Source: Coraliomargarita algicola (GTDB lineage Bacteria; Verrucomicrobiota; Verrucomicrobiia; Opitutales; Coraliomargaritaceae). Taken from it: 64,000 nucleotides of DNA. Shown here one piece after another: positions 52,125 to 60,755 of the stretch; the stretch's first letter is position 1; the number at the start of each line of letters is the position of its first letter. Under the pieces are notes generated by a model that was given only the letters and a program-made list of their open reading frames with translations, had not been told where the DNA came from and ran no database searches. The DNA lies in the NCBI RefSeq assembly GCF_033878955.1, contig NZ_CP138858.1, positions 2,755,001 through 2,819,000 on the forward strand, written 5' to 3'. The translations under genes and the position numbers were made by a program.

Positions 52125-54070
52125 GACCATTCACCTGAAGCAGTATCTATTTCGATCAGTTCTTGCGCTCCAACCGAGTCAACAATCCATTGGCTAGGCG
52201 GCGCCCCCTGATCATCCAAGTGTTGCACAAACTCCGGCCGATACTCTTGGCTGCAATGCCAATGCGGCCATTGGTCAGTCAGAGGCAGCAACGATTTTCG
52301 ATAAGGGTTCAGAAATATATAACGCGCAAAACTTTCCATCGCGTCATCCGCGCGCAGACCGTGATCGTAAAAATCGCGCTGCCACTCCAGGCCCGCAGCT
52401 GCGAGGGCCGCCTTAGTTTTCGCTTTAAGTTTGATGATGCATTGTCCCAGTGAAATGCGATCCCCCAGCGTGCATAAAAAATGAATATGATCCGGCATCA
52501 GTGTGCCGCAGTGAAAGGTGTAATCCTGGTCCGTGTGTTGCCGACGCCAGATGTTTAGAATCGCCGCCGCCAAGGCAGGCTCCAATAGAGAGGTCTTTCG
52601 ATCCTTAACACACAAAGTAATGAAATAGCGCTTACCGGGGTTGGAGACGCGACCTTTGCGTAGGTTTGCCGTTTTACGGACGGGTAAGATGATTTTCGTA
52701 GGGGCTTCACTTGTGAAGACCGCCGTGGTTCGGCTCTTAGGCTCGGCGGTCTTCACAAGTGAAGCCCCTACCTTTGCGACGTTCGCCAGCGCCCCTACGA
52801 CCTTTCCTTTTTCATCCAACGGCAGGCGATCCACCCAACGCAGCTCTTTCGGGATCTTATAATTCACCAATTTCTCGCGCAGCTGTGCTTTCCAAGCGGG
52901 CTGTTCGCGACCGGTATAATACACGACCAGCCGCTGCCCCCACTCGGGGTCGGGCAATCCCACCGCTAGCACGGCTTCGACGCCAGCTAACTGCGCCACC
53001 GCGGCTTCCACCTCGCGGGGGTCAATCTTTTCGCCGCCGCTGTTGATCAGCCGATCTTTGCGCCCGATCACATGCAAACGTCCTTCGTCATCAAGTCGTG
53101 CCTCATCGTCGGTCAAATAACCGGCGCTGCCCTCTATGCGCGACTGTCCATGATAGCCCAGGAAAAGGGCCGAGCTGAAGATGCGCAAACGGCCATCGGC
53201 TTCGATCTGAAAACGCGCCTCACCAATCGCCACCGCTCCGGCATCGGGCGTCTGCAAGAAGTCCGCCACTGGCACGGCGGCCACCATGGCCGCGGTCTCG
53301 GTCATGCCGTAGACGGGAATGATCGGTAACTGACAGGCGCGCGCTTGCTGCGCAAGCGACTCAGGCAAGGCGGCCCCGCCCACAAAAATCGCACGCGCGG
53401 TCTGCAATGTTTGGACACGCGCATCCGAGCCCAAGGCGCGCTGCAACTGTGTCGGCACATAGGAGAGACAACGGCCCGCAACCTCATCTTCATCGAAGCG
53501 TATCTGCCCACCCGTCACATAAGCACGCAACAACTGCATCAACCCGCTCACATGATACAGCGGCAACACGCAGCAACTATCAATCGGCCCACCGCCCAGT
53601 AAGCCTTGCACGCCCTCGCAGGCGGCACAAAGCGAATCCCAAGTATGCACGGCCAGCTTAACCCCCCCCGTGCTGCCACCGGTCGGAATGAGAATGGAGC
53701 CCGGCTCTGGAGACGTAGGGGCTTCACTCGTGAAGACCGCCGAGCCATCCCGCTCCATGCCACCGCGGTCTTCACAAGTGAAGCCCCGACCAAAGCAAAT
53801 GGCCGGCGACACTAAACGCCCCAGCTCTGCCTGCTCTTGCGCGCCCCAGTTGGGATTGGCCAAGGTCACAGGCACATCCAGCAAAACAGCCGCAAAAAAC
53901 GCAGCGGCAAATTCAATGGGATCCTGCTCCGTCAGCAGCACCCCACGCGCTTGTTGCTGGCGCGTGAGCGCTTCCACCCGCGACAGATAATCCTGCACGC
54001 GCGCCACAAAGGCCTCGCCTGAAATGCCGTCGATCCAGTCGCGCGCGAGTTCTTCTAAATCGAGTTCCAT
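52121..54070 (-). CDS. menE: o-Succinylbenzoate-CoA ligase (MenE) fused in frame to a REP-associated tyrosine transposase
   Basis: The 649-codon frame starts with MenE (residues 1 to about 433). Landmarks are the A3 loop IPTGGSTGGVKLAVHTW, VYGMTETAAMV, IGRKDRLINSGGEKIDPREV and the terminal DEKGKV lysine motif. MenE activates o-succinylbenzoate for menaquinone synthesis, and menC overlaps it by 16 bases upstream. Residues 94-119 (REP copy C) are an insertion before the A3 loop. Residues 434-458 are REP copy B. From about 460 on, a Y1/RAYT transposase appears: MPDHIHFL (His528, His530), LEWQRDFYDHGLR and FARYIFLNPYRKSL with candidate catalytic Tyr584. A GTG at 52756 inside REP B, preceded by AGGGG, could start the transposase alone (211 residues). 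The stop lies in REP A. Confidence 0.85.
   Translation of the reverse strand: MELDLEELARDWIDGISGEAFVARVQDYLSRVEALTRQQQARGVLLTEQDPIEFAAAFFAAVLLDVPVTLANPNWGAQEQAELGRLVSPAICFGRGFTCEDRGGMERDGSAVFTSEAPTSPEPGSILIPTGGSTGGVKLAVHTWDSLCAACEGVQGLLGGGPIDSCCVLPLYHVSGLMQLLRAYVTGGQIRFDEDEVAGRCLSYVPTQLQRALGSDARVQTLQTARAIFVGGAALPESLAQQARACQLPIIPVYGMTETAAMVAAVPVADFLQTPDAGAVAIGEARFQIEADGRLRIFSSALFLGYHGQSRIEGSAGYLTDDEARLDDEGRLHVIGRKDRLINSGGEKIDPREVEAAVAQLAGVEAVLAVGLPDPEWGQRLVVYYTGREQPAWKAQLREKLVNYKIPKELRWVDRLPLDEKGKVVGALANVAKVGASLVKTAEPKSRTTAVFTSEAPTKIILPVRKTANLRKGRVSNPGKRYFITLCVKDRKTSLLEPALAAAILNIWRRQHTDQDYTFHCGTLMPDHIHFLCTLGDRISLGQCIIKLKAKTKAALAAAGLEWQRDFYDHGLRADDAMESFARYIFLNPYRKSLLPLTDQWPHWHCSQEYRPEFVQHLDDQGAPPSQWIVDSVGAQELIEIDTASGEWS
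52698..52771. repeat. REP palindrome copy B (74 bp)
   Basis: Both arms are intact. It joins the menE-like and transposase-like parts and is fully open in the fusion frame, encoding GASLVKTAEPKSRTTAVFTS and EAPT. Confidence 0.92.
53715..53790. repeat. REP palindrome copy C (76 bp) inside menE
   Basis: The arms are those of copies A and B with two changes. It is open in the menE frame and encodes RGFTCEDRGGMERDGSAVFT followed by SEAPT. The left arm is read in a different frame from that of copy B, whereas the right arm gives the same AVFTSEAPT. Confidence 0.9.
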
Positions 54071-55047
54071 ATCTGCTCGGGCGCATAGGCTGCGCGGGCG
54101 TCCGTGTCAATCGCCGCCGCCGCGGGCAGGTGATTGAGTGTATCATTAAAAGCGTCTACGGTATCGAAACCGATCGGACCTGACAAGTCTGGTAAGCGAT
54201 CCGCCAAGGCCAACACACTCTCTGCGCCGATGCCGGTCTCGAACACCGACGAGAACACCACCTGCGCCGCCACCGGTAACAAGCGCTGGCGCAGGGCTCC
54301 GACCTCCCCCATCAAGGCAGCCTTGACCACCAAGGGCCCCGACCAGGCGCCTGGTTCTAAAAAACGCGCCCCGGTGTCACCATTCAGCGACTCATCGAGA
54401 GCGATTGGCACCCCGTAGTCGTGCATGTAGCGGGCCATGCTTGCCTCTTGGCCGCAAGCCAGCGGTTGTTCGATGTAGTCCGTTTGCTGCGGGAAGCGCG
54501 CCAAGAGCTCCAGCCATTGCTCTAGCTCGGATGGATTCAAGCCGGCATTGGCATCGAAACGCAGCCGCACGCCTGGCGGCAGGGCGTCCAAGAGCTGACC
54601 TGCCCGCTCCAGCTCTTGAGCGACGGGGGCCAGGCCGATCTTCCATTTCAAATTACGGTAGCCCGCTTGCACGTGTTGCCGCGCACGCGTCAATCCCGCG
54701 TCTCCGGCGGGCAATAACCCAGACACGGGGTAGGCACGTGTCCTCGCTGATGCCGCGGCGTCCGCTGCGGCCCCGACCTGCGCACTGGAGAGTGCAAAGG
54801 CGCAACAGGGCAAATCCTGCGGCACTGGCAAGTCCGCTTGCACTTGCAAGTGCTGCAAAAAGGTCTGCGCTTCTGCCAGCGTCTCGCTGCCAAATTCCGG
54901 GATCGGGGCGACCTCGCCATAGCCGACTTGCCCGTCCTGCTCGACGCGCAGCAAAAAGCCTTCACGCCGCGCCCACTCTCCGCGCGCAGTGCGCAATGGC
55001 CTGCGAAAGGTGCGTCGATAGGGTTTAAATGAAATTTCGCAGGTCAT
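54055..55047 (-). CDS. menC: o-Succinylbenzoate synthase
   Basis: A 330-residue enolase-superfamily enzyme: RRPLRTARGEWARREGFLL, GYGEVAPIPEFGSETL, the Lys motif NLKWKIG, metal ligands Asp in LRFDANAG, Glu in DYIEQPL and Asp in IALDESLNGD, and the second Lys in PLVVKAALMG. It dehydrates the SHCHC intermediate of menaquinone synthesis to o-succinylbenzoate. It overlaps menE by 16 bases, with start ATG at 55047. REP copy D lies immediately upstream (55059-55131) and must contain or abut its promoter region. Confidence 0.93.
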   Translation of the reverse strand: MTCEISFKPYRRTFRRPLRTARGEWARREGFLLRVEQDGQVGYGEVAPIPEFGSETLAEAQTFLQHLQVQADLPVPQDLPCCAFALSSAQVGAAADAAASARTRAYPVSGLLPAGDAGLTRARQHVQAGYRNLKWKIGLAPVAQELERAGQLLDALPPGVRLRFDANAGLNPSELEQWLELLARFPQQTDYIEQPLACGQEASMARYMHDYGVPIALDESLNGDTGARFLEPGAWSGPLVVKAALMGEVGALRQRLLPVAAQVVFSSVFETGIGAESVLALADRLPDLSGPIGFDTVDAFNDTLNHLPAAAAIDTDARAAYAPEQIWNSI

Positions 55048-55058
55048 GGAATTCTATC

Positions 55059-55131
55059 GTAGGGGCGTGATTTATCAAGACCGCCCAGCCTCCGCCAACA
55101 ACACTGCGGTCTTCATAAATGAAGCCCCTAC
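55059..55131. repeat. REP palindrome copy D (73 bp)
   Basis: Left arm GTAGGGGCGTGATTTATCAA is diverged; the right arm GCGGTCTTCATAAATGAAGC ending in CCCTAC is close to copy A. It lies between menC and guaB, which diverge here. Confidence 0.85.
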
Positions 55132-55190
55132 ACTCTCATAAAGTATCATTTACGACTTGAGAAAAGACAATCTTTTGCTGAAGTCAGCCT

Positions 55191-56765
55191 ATGAAAGCAC
55201 CTCGAATCGAAGACTATTATCAATCTGCAGATCAGTTCTTCCAGAACAACTTGCCGGTCGGCCTGACCTACGACGACATTTCTCTGGCGACGCTCTACTC
55301 AGACGTGCTCCCTCGCCAAACCAATTTGGGCACCCGTCTCTCAGAGTCGCTCGAGCTGCAAATTCCGATCATTTCTTCGGACATGGACACAGTGACCGAA
55401 TCCAAGATGGCCATTAAAATGGCGCTCAATGGCGGCCTGGGGCTCATTCACTATAATATGACCGACGAGAAGCAGGTGCGTGAGGTCGCCCGCGTCAAAA
55501 ATCATATTCACGGCTTCATTCAGGAACCGATCAAAGTCGAGCCCAACCAGAAAATCGGCGAGGTCATGGACCGCATCGCAGATCGTGGCTATGGTTTCAG
55601 CACTTTCCCAGTGGTGGATGACAACAATAAATTACTCGGCCTGCTACCGGGGCGAGTCGTCAAAGCGCGCTACGCCAACCGCCTGGTCTCGGAAGCGATG
55701 ACGCCACGCGATCAAGTCTACACGCTCAACGAAAAAGAGATCACTAAAGATCCGATCAAGACCGCGGACAAATTTTTCACCGACCACCTCGGCATTCACA
55801 AGCTACTGGTGGTGGACGACGAAGACCGCCTACGCGGCCTGTTCACACTCTCCGACATCGAGCGCATCGACGCCGAGTCGCAGCAGTCCGTCAAACCCGC
55901 CCGCGACAGCCACTTCCGTCTGATGTGCGGCGCAGCCATCTCCGCCCACCGCAAGCCCGATGGCGAACTGGACCGTGAGCGCATCATCAACCACGTAGGC
56001 AAATTGGTGGACGAGGGCGTGGACACCATCGCAGTATCCACTGCACATGGATTTTCTAAAGGCGTCGGCGACACCATCCGTATGCTACGCGGTGAGTTTG
56101 CCGACCTGACTTTGATCGCCGGTAACGTCACCAGCGCCGAGGGGGTCGAATTCCTCGCCGACGCGGGTGCCAATACCATAAAAATCGGTCAAGGCCCGGG
56201 CTCGATCTGCACCACTCGCATCGTCGCTGGTGTCGGCATTCCGCAAATGACCGCGCTCTACTGCGCCTCCATCGCGGCCCGTAAGAAGGGCGTCGCGATC
56301 CTCGCCGACGGCGGCATTTCCAAGTCGGGCGATATGGTCAAAGCCCTCACCTTGGCCAACGGCGTCATGTGCGGCAGCCTGCTGGCCGGCTGCAACGAAG
56401 CCCCCGGCCAGATTATAGAAATCAACGGCAAGCAATATAAACAATACCGTGGCATGGGCAGCAGCGCCGCCATGAAAGACGGCTCCGCCAGCCGCTACGG
56501 GCACGATCGCAAGGACATCGCCACCAAGGCCGCGGCCGAAGGCATTGAAGCGCTCAAAGAATCCGTCGGCTCACTCAGCGGCGTGCTGCGCGAGCTGGTG
56601 GGCGGCATCCAGTCCGGCATGGGCTACCTCGGCGCCGCCGACCTAGCTCAGCTCCGCGAGAAAGCCCGCTACATCCGCGTCAGCCCAGCCGGCCAAAAGG
56701 AATCCGCTCCACACGATGTAATCACCGTGAAAACGAGTGACTCATCAGCTGACTCTTCAAAATAA
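55191..56765 (+). CDS. guaB: IMP dehydrogenase
   Basis: The 524-residue enzyme has the (beta/alpha)8 core interrupted by two CBS domains (about residues 105-230). Motifs are SSDMDTVTESKMAIKMALNG, the catalytic loop KIGQGPGSICTTR (Cys within it), ADGGISKSGDMVKAL, MCGSLLAGCNEAPG and the flap YKQYRGMGSSAAM. It oxidises IMP to XMP with NAD, the committed step to GTP. Next downstream is a purA-like gene (12 bases after the stop), so both purine branch-point enzymes are in one unit. Confidence 0.96.
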   Translation: MKAPRIEDYYQSADQFFQNNLPVGLTYDDISLATLYSDVLPRQTNLGTRLSESLELQIPIISSDMDTVTESKMAIKMALNGGLGLIHYNMTDEKQVREVARVKNHIHGFIQEPIKVEPNQKIGEVMDRIADRGYGFSTFPVVDDNNKLLGLLPGRVVKARYANRLVSEAMTPRDQVYTLNEKEITKDPIKTADKFFTDHLGIHKLLVVDDEDRLRGLFTLSDIERIDAESQQSVKPARDSHFRLMCGAAISAHRKPDGELDRERIINHVGKLVDEGVDTIAVSTAHGFSKGVGDTIRMLRGEFADLTLIAGNVTSAEGVEFLADAGANTIKIGQGPGSICTTRIVAGVGIPQMTALYCASIAARKKGVAILADGGISKSGDMVKALTLANGVMCGSLLAGCNEAPGQIIEINGKQYKQYRGMGSSAAMKDGSASRYGHDRKDIATKAAAEGIEALKESVGSLSGVLRELVGGIQSGMGYLGAADLAQLREKARYIRVSPAGQKESAPHDVITVKTSDSSADSSK

Positions 56766-56777
56766 GTTTACTAAAAC

Positions 56778-58325
56778 ATGCTCACACCATTTACCTCCCA
56801 ACTGATTGCCGATACCGGCATCTCCACAGGCGACGAAGGCAAGGGTCGCGTCATTCTCGAAATCGTGAACGAATTACGCGAGACCACCGGTCGCGAAGAC
56901 GCGGTAGCGGCCGTCATGAAGGTCAACGGCGGCTCCAACTCCGGACACACCGTCGCGGGACTCAAGCTGAACCTATTGCCAGGCGGCGTAGCGGACCCGA
57001 AGGTTCCCTATCTGCCAATCGGCGCGGGCGTGGTCGCCGATCCACGCAAGTTCCTCTGGGAGTCGGCCTATGCGGAGCTGCACGGCCATGTTGCAGTCAA
57101 ACGCCTCGCGATCGACGAGCGCTGCTTGGTCTCCGACCTCTGTCACCGCCTGCTCGACCTCGCCTGGGAAGACTACCGCGTGCACGTGCAAAAGGGCGAT
57201 CCACGCGGCTCGACCGGTCGCGGCATCACGCCTGCCTACCTCGACGAAGTGGGACAATTTCAAATTTTCTATGCCGATTTCCTCGGCAGCAAAGAGGCCT
57301 TTGTCACTAAAATGCAGGGCCGCATCGACCGCGCACTACGCGTGATCGAGCACGTCTGCCAAGTCGCGCCGGAACGCTGGTCTGCTTTCTTTGAAACTCT
57401 GACTGGAGCGGAAACCCGCGCCAACGACGAAGTCATCCAAGCAGGCAAGTTCGACGCCAGCGAGTTCGACTTCAGCCAATTCGCCGGCGAAGCCCCCTTC
57501 ACACTCAATGCCGAAAAACTGATCGAAGCCTACTGGGCCGCCGGCCAAATCCTGGCACCACAAGTCTGCGATGTGCGCGAACTGGTGCTGCGCGAGCAAG
57601 ACAAGGGCAACTACATCATCGGTGAATTTGGCCAGGCTTACTGGCTGGATAAGCGTCACGGCTTCGCCCCCAACGTCACTGCCTCGCACACCTTCACGCC
57701 AGAGTTTTTCCAATCTGCGGGCATTCCCGCGCAGCCGATCCACAACGTCGGTTGCTGCAAGGCCTACGACACCAAAGTCGGCACCCACGTGTTCATCTCC
57801 GAGATCGACCTCGACCACCCGCTCAGCACCCTGCTGCGCAAGATCGAGTTTGGCGCCACCACCGGACGCCAACGAATGGTCGGCTGGTACGACGCCGTCG
57901 AAAAGGGCGACGCCCTACGCTACGGCGGCTATCAAGACTTGGTGCTCAATAAACTCGATGCCCTCTCGCACGCTGGCGACTGGCAAGGCGATCTACAAAT
58001 CTGCACCGCTTACCAAGACGAAGATGGCAGCATCGTGCACCACGTGCCACGCGACATTAAAGTCCACCGCCGCCTCAAGCCGGTATTCAAAACAGTGCCC
58101 GGCTGGAGCGAAGACATCTCCGGCGTGCGCAGCTTTGCCGATCTGCCCGAAGCCGCCAAGGTCTACGTGGCATGGCTATTAAAAGCCTTAGTCGAAGTCG
58201 CCAACCACGGGGATCAGCACAAAGACAAGATCCCTAACCTGCGCTACATCGGCGTCGGCCCCGAGCCCAGCCAAATCATCAAAGACGTGCCGCCCGTGAA
58301 GGAACTATTGAAGCTCGCGAAATAA
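56778..58325 (+). CDS. purA: Adenylosuccinate synthetase family protein, divergent
   Basis: A 515-residue protein with P-loop TGDEGKGRVILEIV, MKVNGGSNSGHTVAG (His in NSGHT), GSTGRGITPAYLDEV and HTFTPEFFQ. These correspond to the GTP, Asp and IMP sites of adenylosuccinate synthetase. It is longer than typical bacterial PurA (about 430) and the start lacks the usual GAQWGDEGKG form (Ala/Trp replaced by Ile-Ser-Thr). It would make adenylosuccinate from IMP, aspartate and GTP. Only 12 bases separate it from guaB. Substrate is inferred from the conserved Asp and His residues and this context. Confidence 0.8.
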   Translation: MLTPFTSQLIADTGISTGDEGKGRVILEIVNELRETTGREDAVAAVMKVNGGSNSGHTVAGLKLNLLPGGVADPKVPYLPIGAGVVADPRKFLWESAYAELHGHVAVKRLAIDERCLVSDLCHRLLDLAWEDYRVHVQKGDPRGSTGRGITPAYLDEVGQFQIFYADFLGSKEAFVTKMQGRIDRALRVIEHVCQVAPERWSAFFETLTGAETRANDEVIQAGKFDASEFDFSQFAGEAPFTLNAEKLIEAYWAAGQILAPQVCDVRELVLREQDKGNYIIGEFGQAYWLDKRHGFAPNVTASHTFTPEFFQSAGIPAQPIHNVGCCKAYDTKVGTHVFISEIDLDHPLSTLLRKIEFGATTGRQRMVGWYDAVEKGDALRYGGYQDLVLNKLDALSHAGDWQGDLQICTAYQDEDGSIVHHVPRDIKVHRRLKPVFKTVPGWSEDISGVRSFADLPEAAKVYVAWLLKALVEVANHGDQHKDKIPNLRYIGVGPEPSQIIKDVPPVKELLKLAK

Positions 58326-58332
58326 GCGTAGT

Positions 58333-58351
58333 GACAAGCTTCCAGCTTGTC
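58333..58351. repeat. Hairpin after purA
   Basis: GACAAGCT and AGCTTGTC form a perfect 8-bp stem around the 3-base loop TCC, just after the purA stop. It resembles a short REP-type hairpin. There is no T-run. Confidence 0.6.
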
Positions 58352-58380
58352 TGAGCACTCAACTCGTCAGAACTCAATCT

Positions 58381-58704
58381 ATGATGGAACTCCCAGAATC
58401 CCTTCAAAAATGGAGCGACGAGGAATTACGTGCGCTCAACCATGCAATCGTTGACCATCTCAAACAGCGCAGAGCCGTCCAAGCAAGGATGGAAATGACT
58501 CGCTTTCAACGCGGCTGCAAAGTCGAGTTCTGGTCCTCGGAAGGCGACTTAATCGAAGGCACAATCATCAAATTCAATAAAAAGACCGTAAGTGTCCTCA
58601 CCGAAGAGGGCACGCAATGGAACGTCTCTCCTTCCCTGCTGACACGAAAAGCCGGCGATATCCCACCCGCTCAAGAGCAAGAAGTCATCGACTTCAAGGA
58701 CTAG
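58381..58704 (+). CDS. Small conserved hypothetical protein
   Basis: A 107-residue soluble protein with an N-terminal helix (LPESLQKWSDEELRALNHAI), a basic QRRAVQARMEMTRF segment and a beta-rich C-terminal half (KVEFWSSEGDLIEGTIIKFN, KKTVSVLTEEGTQWNVSP). The latter resembles the SH3-like/Tudor-type barrels seen in small nucleic-acid-associated proteins. I do not recognise a named family. It lies about 55 bases after purA behind a hairpin. Confidence 0.65.
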   Translation: MMELPESLQKWSDEELRALNHAIVDHLKQRRAVQARMEMTRFQRGCKVEFWSSEGDLIEGTIIKFNKKTVSVLTEEGTQWNVSPSLLTRKAGDIPPAQEQEVIDFKD

Positions 58705-58725
58705 TTCGAGAGCTATGTGAAGCTC

Positions 58726-60609
58726 CTACATTTCGTCTGGCCCGGGCATCATCGCAAGCATTTCAAATAGCTGCCCGAGCATCGCAAATTCCTCGAATTG
58801 TGCCAACCGTACACCTGCCAGCTTCGCAAATGGGGACAACATTTCATAGGCCTCATGCGTCACCACTCGAATCTCAGTCGGACAATAACCGTGTGCATCA
58901 ATATTCGCCACCAAACACTCCCACAAGGTCTGAGCCTCCGAAATGTCTACATCCGCGGTAAATTGAGGCTTCGGCGGCACATTACCTGTGCCAATCGAAC
59001 AAGCCATCGCTAGCACTGGCATGACGGGCCCCGAGGCCGTCATCACACCAGTCGGCATACAAAGCGTGCCCACTTCCCAACTGTCTTCCTGTTGCGGCAT
59101 TTTGGCCAAGCGTGCGCACTCAAATTCATTCGGTTGATACACCGCCTGCTCCGCATGGCAGCGCTCCCAATCGACCGACACATCTTCCAACTGCCAGCCC
59201 TCGTTGCCCTCCGGCTCCGCCCCCGCTGCCAAGCGAAATACTTTTAAGCTCTTAGGCATCGTGCCGGGCACTAAATGCGACAACAAAAAGGACTCAGGAT
59301 GCTTCGACTGCTGCATCAACTCGACATAGCGCAGCGCAAGCCGCATGCCTCGCCGCAAAACAGCCATGTCCTCAGCTTCCGAAAACCATGGGAAACAACG
59401 CGGACGGTAACTACGAAACCGTATCCAACGATGACGCCCACGCGGCGGCGTCTGCTGCCGAGTATATTTGTAAAGCTTGAGATCGGGCGCATCCATCCCT
59501 GCCTTGTTTAAAAACTCAACCTCGACCATGCTCGACATTTTCAACACCGACTCTGGGTCCAAGGCCGTAGCCGCCGAAAAAGCCGACCTCCAAAATGCCA
59601 GCGCCGTCGGGGCCCGGTGCACATGGATCGAGTAAACTTCCTGACCTCGCCCCAACACGGACACAATGTCCAGCTCCTTCGTTTCTGGATCTTCCACCGC
59701 AAAGATATCACGATCCCACAGTTGCTTCCACGGCTCCACAGCATGCACGGTTTCTGCCAACTTCAAGGTTTTGGAAAACTCCAACAAGTCACCCTTCGGT
59801 AACTCTTTATAGGGTTCAGGAAAAGTCTCCGATTCCGCCTCATCTTCATCGAAGAACTCATCGCTATCGTCATCATCCAGGTCGATCTTTCCACCCGCCA
59901 GCGCCGACATGAATTCCTCAAATCCATCATCCTCGTCTTCCAAGTCATAATCTTCGTCCGAGTCAATAAATGGGCCCCCACCGTGCGTTTCCTCCGCGGC
60001 GACAGGGTGCAAACCACCACGCTCGGCCGCTTCACTGTAAATATCGCCTAACTCACGATTAATAAACTTCAGATCCGCATTCTCAAAATCCAGCTCTTCC
60101 AGCTTATAATTCTCATACGCCTCCCAATCTGCACTGACAGCCCCGGATTCGATCGCTAGCTTAATCTTTCGCATTTCCATTAATCCGTGAGGCCCGCCAC
60201 AATCCTCAAGCACGTCGCCCCCCTTGGCCTTGACGCAGCGTAAACAATCCCCCTCATCATGCTTCAAAATCTCCTTGAGCGTGATGCGATGATCCCAGCC
60301 ATCACCAAAATCGTAGCTGTAGCGGAACCAGTCCTTCTCCTTTTTAAGCACCTCAGAGAGCGCCACCTTCGCTTCGTCCCGCGCACCAGGCAGCGGATCT
60401 TCGTAGTCGCTGGGTATGTAGTAAATACGACCTTGCTCATACTGGTGTAAATGGGAATCCGTCCAGCCCATAGACTCCTGGATCACCTCATGCAGCCAGC
60501 TCAAGCTAATATTCGCCGGCACCACCAACTCACGCCAAATCGGTGGACGAACCACCTGCTCCAGTTGAATACGAATCAGATAACGAGTATTTGCAGCGTG
60601 AGCGGACAT
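58726..60609 (-). CDS. pRiA4b ORF-3-like family protein with acidic linker
   Basis: From the ATG at 60609 (MSAHAANTRYLIRIQLEQVV) it has 627 residues. The N-terminal domain (about 8-190) is of the pRiA4b ORF-3 type: RPPIWRELVVPANISLSWLH, SDYEDPLPG, WFRYSYDFGDGWDHRITLKE and ALRCVKAKGGDVLEDCGGP-like text. Relatives occur on plasmids and beside transposases, but also as stand-alone genes, and their role is unknown. A very acidic stretch (about 225-270, DEDYDLEDEDDGFEEFMSAL and DDDDSDEFFDEDEAESE) follows. A C-terminal domain of about 300 residues has no name I can give. It is a single minus-strand gene. Confidence 0.8.
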   Translation of the reverse strand: MSAHAANTRYLIRIQLEQVVRPPIWRELVVPANISLSWLHEVIQESMGWTDSHLHQYEQGRIYYIPSDYEDPLPGARDEAKVALSEVLKKEKDWFRYSYDFGDGWDHRITLKEILKHDEGDCLRCVKAKGGDVLEDCGGPHGLMEMRKIKLAIESGAVSADWEAYENYKLEELDFENADLKFINRELGDIYSEAAERGGLHPVAAEETHGGGPFIDSDEDYDLEDEDDGFEEFMSALAGGKIDLDDDDSDEFFDEDEAESETFPEPYKELPKGDLLEFSKTLKLAETVHAVEPWKQLWDRDIFAVEDPETKELDIVSVLGRGQEVYSIHVHRAPTALAFWRSAFSAATALDPESVLKMSSMVEVEFLNKAGMDAPDLKLYKYTRQQTPPRGRHRWIRFRSYRPRCFPWFSEAEDMAVLRRGMRLALRYVELMQQSKHPESFLLSHLVPGTMPKSLKVFRLAAGAEPEGNEGWQLEDVSVDWERCHAEQAVYQPNEFECARLAKMPQQEDSWEVGTLCMPTGVMTASGPVMPVLAMACSIGTGNVPPKPQFTADVDISEAQTLWECLVANIDAHGYCPTEIRVVTHEAYEMLSPFAKLAGVRLAQFEEFAMLGQLFEMLAMMPGPDEM

Positions 60610-60755
60610 ACCTATAGATAGTACATCACACGCATTTTCCACCAGCTTATAATCCTAAAACAAGCCACAATTGACATCTACATAGTGCGTCAAATAAAGA
60701 CATAGCAGTCGTCTCACCAGCAGTGACGCCCCCTTCTCTAAATATACAAATCACC

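Larger units (their letters stand above)
52051..52771 (-). mobile_element. REP-RAYT-REP unit
   Basis: Two 74-bp REP palindromes (52051-52124 and 52698-52771) exactly bracket a Y1/RAYT transposase coding region, giving a 721-bp unit. The outer ends are GTAGGGG and its complement CCCCTAC. It sits at the 3' end of menE. No target duplication is obvious. Confidence 0.8.

Noticed and set aside
52759..53046. A 95-codon plus-strand frame opposite menE
   Set aside because: Its start lies in a REP arm and its residues are Pro/Arg-rich shadows of the MenE C-terminal part.
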